A stretch of DNA of 8,293 nucleotides. Origin: Candidatus Subteraquimicrobium carltonvillense. Lineage in GTDB: Bacteria; Actinomycetota; Aquicultoria; Subteraquimicrobiales; Subteraquimicrobiaceae. The DNA lies in contig DDKQ01000114.1 in assembly GCA_002339355.1 (NCBI GenBank), forward strand, positions 1 through 8,293. Reading direction: 5' to 3'. A program made the position numbers and the translations under genes. Positions 6,474-8,293 of the stretch are shown here, one piece after another. The notes under the pieces are model-generated. The model had not been told where the DNA came from. It saw nothing but the letters and a program-made list of their open reading frames with translations, and did no database searches. Each line of letters begins with the position of its first letter. The stretch's first letter is position 1.

Positions 6474-7646
6474 TTATATCTCCTCCTCGGTGACGATCTC
6501 CAGAGGCTTGAAGGTTCTATCCAATGAAAGTCTTTGAATTGGCTCCTGCAATAGAAAGCGTCCTTCCTTAATCCAAGACTTTAGGACATTGGCGATCTCC
6601 CTCGCTTTTGCGTAACTGGAAATGGGGGCAGTTGGCACTTCCTTCCCCTGGATGGTTATCTTGCCAGATCTCAGTTCCTTATAACTAACCGTGCCCAGTT
6701 TGGGTCTGGCACGCCTTGGAATGCCGTAATCAAGGATTGTCGTATAAATGTCCTTATCACTTATGCTTACGAATTTTACCATCTCTTCATCCAGAATGCG
6801 GATGGGTACCCCCACTCCCACGAACATCGTCGTCCCATAATTATGGAAGCTCGCTGCCCTTATATATCGAGTATCCATCTTCTTGAGGTCACCTATCAAA
6901 GCTAGAGTTCCTGCTGGACCTATGGGGACACCACCCTCAGCTCGGGACTGAACTGGGTTATGCTGAGTTCCCTCCCAAACCACATAGCCCACCGTTCCTC
7001 CAAGAAAAATCCTCGTACCAATGCCGATGGTCCTGTAATAAGGATCATTGATGAGCGGATTGAGTTGACTGGAAGTGCAGTAAGTGGCGTTGCCAAATTG
7101 GGGAAGAAGGGTTCCCATGTAAGTATAGATGGTTCTATCCGAGGAATTTACCGCCACCGCATAGTTCTGATAGACATTCCTGGGGTTGAAGAGGTAAGCT
7201 TGATTCACTGCGTCCTTTGTGATGAAGGTTTCTACCTCTTTTCGAGGATAACAATCCGTTCCATAAGCTACTGCTCTGAGTTTAACGGGTTTTCCCTCAA
7301 TTAAATCTTGGATTACATGAGCTCCCCCGTATTCTAGACCTTCGGTCTCGGAAAGCTCGGTGACACCAATGTAGATATCCACCGCTGCCAATCCGGCATG
7401 TGCAGAGACATCATTCAACCACACCTTGGTCATCTTTATGGGAGGATCAGCATGGCCGAAGTTTATAACCGCTCCGGATGAACACATGGGACCGAAGGTG
7501 GCCGTGGTGACCACATCAACCTCCTTTGCTACCTTCCCCACTCCCTTCTCAGCCACCAGATCAATTATCTCTTCAGCGGTGACAACTACCGCCTCGCCTC
7601 TCTTGATTTTCTCATTTATCTCTTGGTAGGTTTTACTTGCTGCCAT
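6474..7646 (-). CDS. DUF39-family homocysteine biosynthesis protein
   Basis: A 390-residue protein of the DUF39 (homocysteine biosynthesis, sulfur incorporation) family, which together with its NIL-ferredoxin partner makes homocysteine from sulfide and an aspartate-semialdehyde-derived acceptor, bypassing O-acyl-homoserine. Family-like blocks are TTATFGPMCSSGAVINFGH (47-65), YGTDCYPRKE (128-137), the glycine-rich GTRIFLGGTVGYV (210-222) and EGGVPIGPAGTLALIGDLK (237-255). C55 and C132 are the best candidates for sulfur-carrying cysteines by analogy with the Methanosarcina MA1821 type; C190 is a third. No C-terminal CBS pair is present, unlike the MA1821 type. I chose the ATG at 7646, with GAAGGAGG about 10 bases upstream; a longer form from 7724 would overlap the small zinc-ribbon ORF and adds non-family sequence. 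It is the main structural gene behind the T-box leader. Confidence 0.92.
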   Translation of the reverse strand: MAASKTYQEINEKIKRGEAVVVTAEEIIDLVAEKGVGKVAKEVDVVTTATFGPMCSSGAVINFGHADPPIKMTKVWLNDVSAHAGLAAVDIYIGVTELSETEGLEYGGAHVIQDLIEGKPVKLRAVAYGTDCYPRKEVETFITKDAVNQAYLFNPRNVYQNYAVAVNSSDRTIYTYMGTLLPQFGNATYCTSSQLNPLINDPYYRTIGIGTRIFLGGTVGYVVWEGTQHNPVQSRAEGGVPIGPAGTLALIGDLKKMDTRYIRAASFHNYGTTMFVGVGVPIRILDEEMVKFVSISDKDIYTTILDYGIPRRARPKLGTVSYKELRSGKITIQGKEVPTAPISSYAKAREIANVLKSWIKEGRFLLQEPIQRLSLDRTFKPLEIVTEEEI

Positions 7647-7678
7647 TTTTGTTGGCACCTCCTTCAGATTTGTAAAAT

Positions 7679-7780
7679 TTACACTCCAGGTAAAATTGGA
7701 ACATATTGGTCGCAACACCAACAATAGTAAAACCCATCAAAATCTGGTAAATTCCATTCCCCACATCTTGGACAGATCAT
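7679..7780 (-). CDS. 33-residue zinc-ribbon-like micropeptide
   Basis: A short ORF encoding a 33-residue peptide that starts MICPRCGEWN and contains GFYYCWCCDQY. The cysteines C3, C6, C20 and C23 (plus C22) give a CxxC...CxxC knuckle pair able to bind one zinc or iron. It has an excellent ribosome site, GGAGGAGGG, 6 bases before the ATG. Its ATG overlaps the TGA of the preceding small ORF (ATGA), and its stop lies 32 bp before the DUF39 start, so it would be translated in the T-box-controlled transcript. I do not recognise a family; the spaced cysteines and strong ribosome site are the grounds for calling it real. It could act as a small redox or sulfur-handling factor, or as a translational leader for the DUF39 gene, but neither is shown. 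Confidence 0.6.
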   Translation of the reverse strand: MICPRCGEWNLPDFDGFYYCWCCDQYVPILPGV

Positions 7781-7866
7781 GATCGTCCCTCCTCCATAAA
7801 AAATTTCGAGCGGGGAGAGTTGCGCATATAAACTATTCCTCCTACATTTGTATAAACGAACCTCAT
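7777..7866 (-). CDS. 29-residue small ORF, first cistron after the T-box terminator
   Basis: An ORF of 29 codons beginning MRFVYTNVGGIVYMRN and ending EEGRS. A near-perfect ribosome site (AAGGAGG, 6 bases before the ATG) lies immediately after the terminator's T-rich tract. An internal in-frame ATG at 7827 with its own AGGAGG could give a 16-residue form. The TGA overlaps the ATG of the zinc-ribbon ORF as ATGA, suggesting coupled translation. The sequence is basic in the middle and has no recognisable motif. It may be a leader cistron that keeps ribosomes on the message rather than a functional protein. No homologue comes to mind. Confidence 0.42.
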   Translation of the reverse strand: MRFVYTNVGGIVYMRNSPRSKFFMEEGRS

Positions 7867-7879
7867 CCTTAACCTCCTT

Positions 7880-7918
7880 AATAAATAAGGACCTCTCATC
7901 CCATTGGGACGAGAGGTC
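7880..7918 (-). terminator. Intrinsic terminator of the T-box leader
   Basis: A 13-bp stem, GACCTCTCGTCCC (7918-7906) with GGGATGAGAGGTC (7902-7890), contains one G-T pair and closes a three-base AAT loop. It is followed by the T-rich tract CTTATTTATT. The 5' strand contains the CTCGTCCC motif shared by T-box terminators. The T-box sequence just upstream forms the competing antiterminator when the tRNA is uncharged. Confidence 0.9.
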
Positions 7919-7982
7919 TCAACTGGTAATTACTTCGTGGTACCACCCAACTTCGCCAGTGCCTCACGACACTGACCTCTTC

Positions 7983-8097
7983 GACTACAAAGATAGTTCA
8001 TATAGTTCACTGTTTATAGCTCACAGCAAAAATCCCAAATTTCCTTTTCGCCATAACCACGAACTGTGAACCAATAACCATGAACCATTAGATAGTC
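7983..8097. repeat. 115-bp imperfect inverted repeat inserted in the T-box leader
   Basis: The arms run from 7983 to about 8027 and from about 8050 to 8097. Read inward on opposite strands they begin GACTA and share GTTCAT, GTTCAC and a run of GTT/GGTTA units, with small gaps. Each arm is itself built from repeated GTTCAnnG-like heptamers. The A/T-rich centre (8028-8049) would be the loop of a long hairpin. It lies between the upstream T-box stems and the antiterminator, where canonical T-boxes have only a short linker. There is no ORF and no clear target duplication. It may be a MITE-like or intergenic-repeat element. Confidence 0.6.
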
Positions 8098-8229
8098 TAG
8101 CCCAGGTAACGGGAGCAACCGTTCGGTTCTATTCGGCATTTAGCCTTTCTTCCGAAAGCTCCAAGGCCATTTCAGTTAACCCAACTATACTGATTTTCAG
8201 CTACCTCAGCTCTCTGTCAATAGGCCGAA

Positions 8230-8283
8230 TTGCCTCACCTAAAATCTATCTGAGATTGTATCGTTGCCTCAAATAAAAATCTA
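8230..8283. repeat. Pair of ~20-bp direct repeats upstream of the T-box
   Basis: On the minus strand TAGATTTT followed after three or four bases by TGAGGCAA occurs at 8283-8264 and again at 8248-8230, a period of about 34-35 bases. The copies cover the candidate -35 and -10 boxes. This could be a local duplication or a pair of regulator sites. Confidence 0.5.
8243..8272 (-). promoter_or_regulatory. Weak candidate promoter of the T-box operon
   Basis: TTGAGG (8272-8267) and TAGATT (8248-8243) are separated by 18 bases on the minus strand. Transcription would start near 8236, just at the 5' foot of T-box stem I, which is the main support. A second -10-like hexamer, TACAAT, is at 8260-8255 but has no good -35 inside the window. 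Both boxes are imperfect. Confidence 0.35.
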
Positions 8284-8293
8284 CTTGAAAAGG

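Larger units (their letters stand above)
7880..8236 (-). promoter_or_regulatory. T-box riboswitch, predicted tRNA-Met specific
   Basis: A tRNA-sensing leader that prevents termination when it binds uncharged tRNA. The T-box signature TGGGTGGTACCACG is at 7949-7936, and the terminator with the conserved CTCGTCCC motif follows. Stem I lies near 8234-8160: AGAGAGC with the distal arm CTGAGGTAGC...TCAG, and the GAA-codon-CCTTGGAGC segment downstream. The specifier ATG (8170-8168) sits in an internal loop flanked by GGC/GCC (8226-8224 with 8167-8165) and TTGAC/GTTAA (8220-8216 with 8180-8176). Its distance to the following GAGC equals that of the glycine specifier in the well-studied glyQS leader. 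The bulge UGGU (7945-7942) fits a tRNA with A73, as methionine tRNA has. A hairpin at 7976-7955 precedes the T-box. The element controls the homocysteine genes downstream, which makes metabolic sense. Confidence 0.88.

Noticed and set aside
7647..7724. Longer N terminus for the DUF39 protein from 7724
   Set aside because: The extra 26 residues do not look like the family start, have no ribosome site, and overlap the cysteine-bearing small ORF; GAAGGAGG precedes the ATG at 7646.
7848..8069. Plus-strand frame across the T-box leader
   Set aside because: It covers the terminator, antiterminator and inverted repeat of a minus-strand regulatory RNA and shows no protein-like features.
7983..8097. 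The heptamer-rich repeat as a CRISPR array
   Set aside because: The repeated units are short, degenerate and arranged as an inverted pair, with no constant-length repeats and unique spacers.
8167..8169. Reading the T-box specifier as TGG (Trp), one base downstream
   Set aside because: It would break the GGC/GCC helix next to the loop and be followed by C, while the base after a specifier is normally a purine. AUG followed by G fits both points, and the homocysteine genes make Met the sensible choice.

Overview
The window carries a sulfur-assimilation and sulfur-trafficking locus. Every convincing gene is on the minus strand, so transcription runs from about 8290 down to 1. The likely source is an anaerobic bacterium of Gram-positive type: there is a T-box leader (typical of Firmicutes, Actinobacteriota, Chloroflexi and some deltaproteobacteria), strong AGGAGG-type ribosome binding sites, moderate GC, and a DUF39 plus NIL-ferredoxin pair best known from methanogens and strict anaerobes. 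I cannot name the organism.

Region A (about 8293-6065) is a homocysteine/methionine unit. It opens with a T-box riboswitch (about 7880-8236) whose specifier reads AUG (Met) and whose tRNA-end-binding bulge reads UGGU, which fits an A73 tRNA. A 115-bp imperfect inverted repeat is inserted between its upstream stems and the antiterminator. After the intrinsic terminator come two very small overlapping ORFs (29 and 33 codons, the second a four-cysteine zinc-ribbon-like peptide). They are followed by the DUF39 homocysteine-forming sulfur-incorporation protein and its NIL/2x[4Fe-4S] ferredoxin partner.

Region B (6064-5804) is a 261-bp intergenic region. It holds a sigma70-type promoter overlapped by an imperfect dyad that resembles Rrf2/IscR-family operators, then an A/G-rich leader with a short direct repeat. 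I see no clear terminator for region A here.

Region C (5803-1) is a tight operon: cysK (O-acetylserine sulfhydrylase), cysE (serine acetyltransferase), a nifS/iscS cysteine desulfurase, a nifU/iscU scaffold, a DUF318/ArsP-like permease, mnmA (tRNA 2-thiouridylase), a small dicluster ferredoxin, and the first ~32 codons of a further unrecognised ORF running off the left edge. Together they would make cysteine from serine and sulfide, release its sulfur as persulfide, build Fe-S clusters on the scaffold, and deliver sulfur to tRNA U34. The two regions give two entry points for sulfide: cysteine through O-acetylserine, and homocysteine by direct incorporation. They appear to be controlled separately, one by tRNA charging and one probably by a transcription factor.
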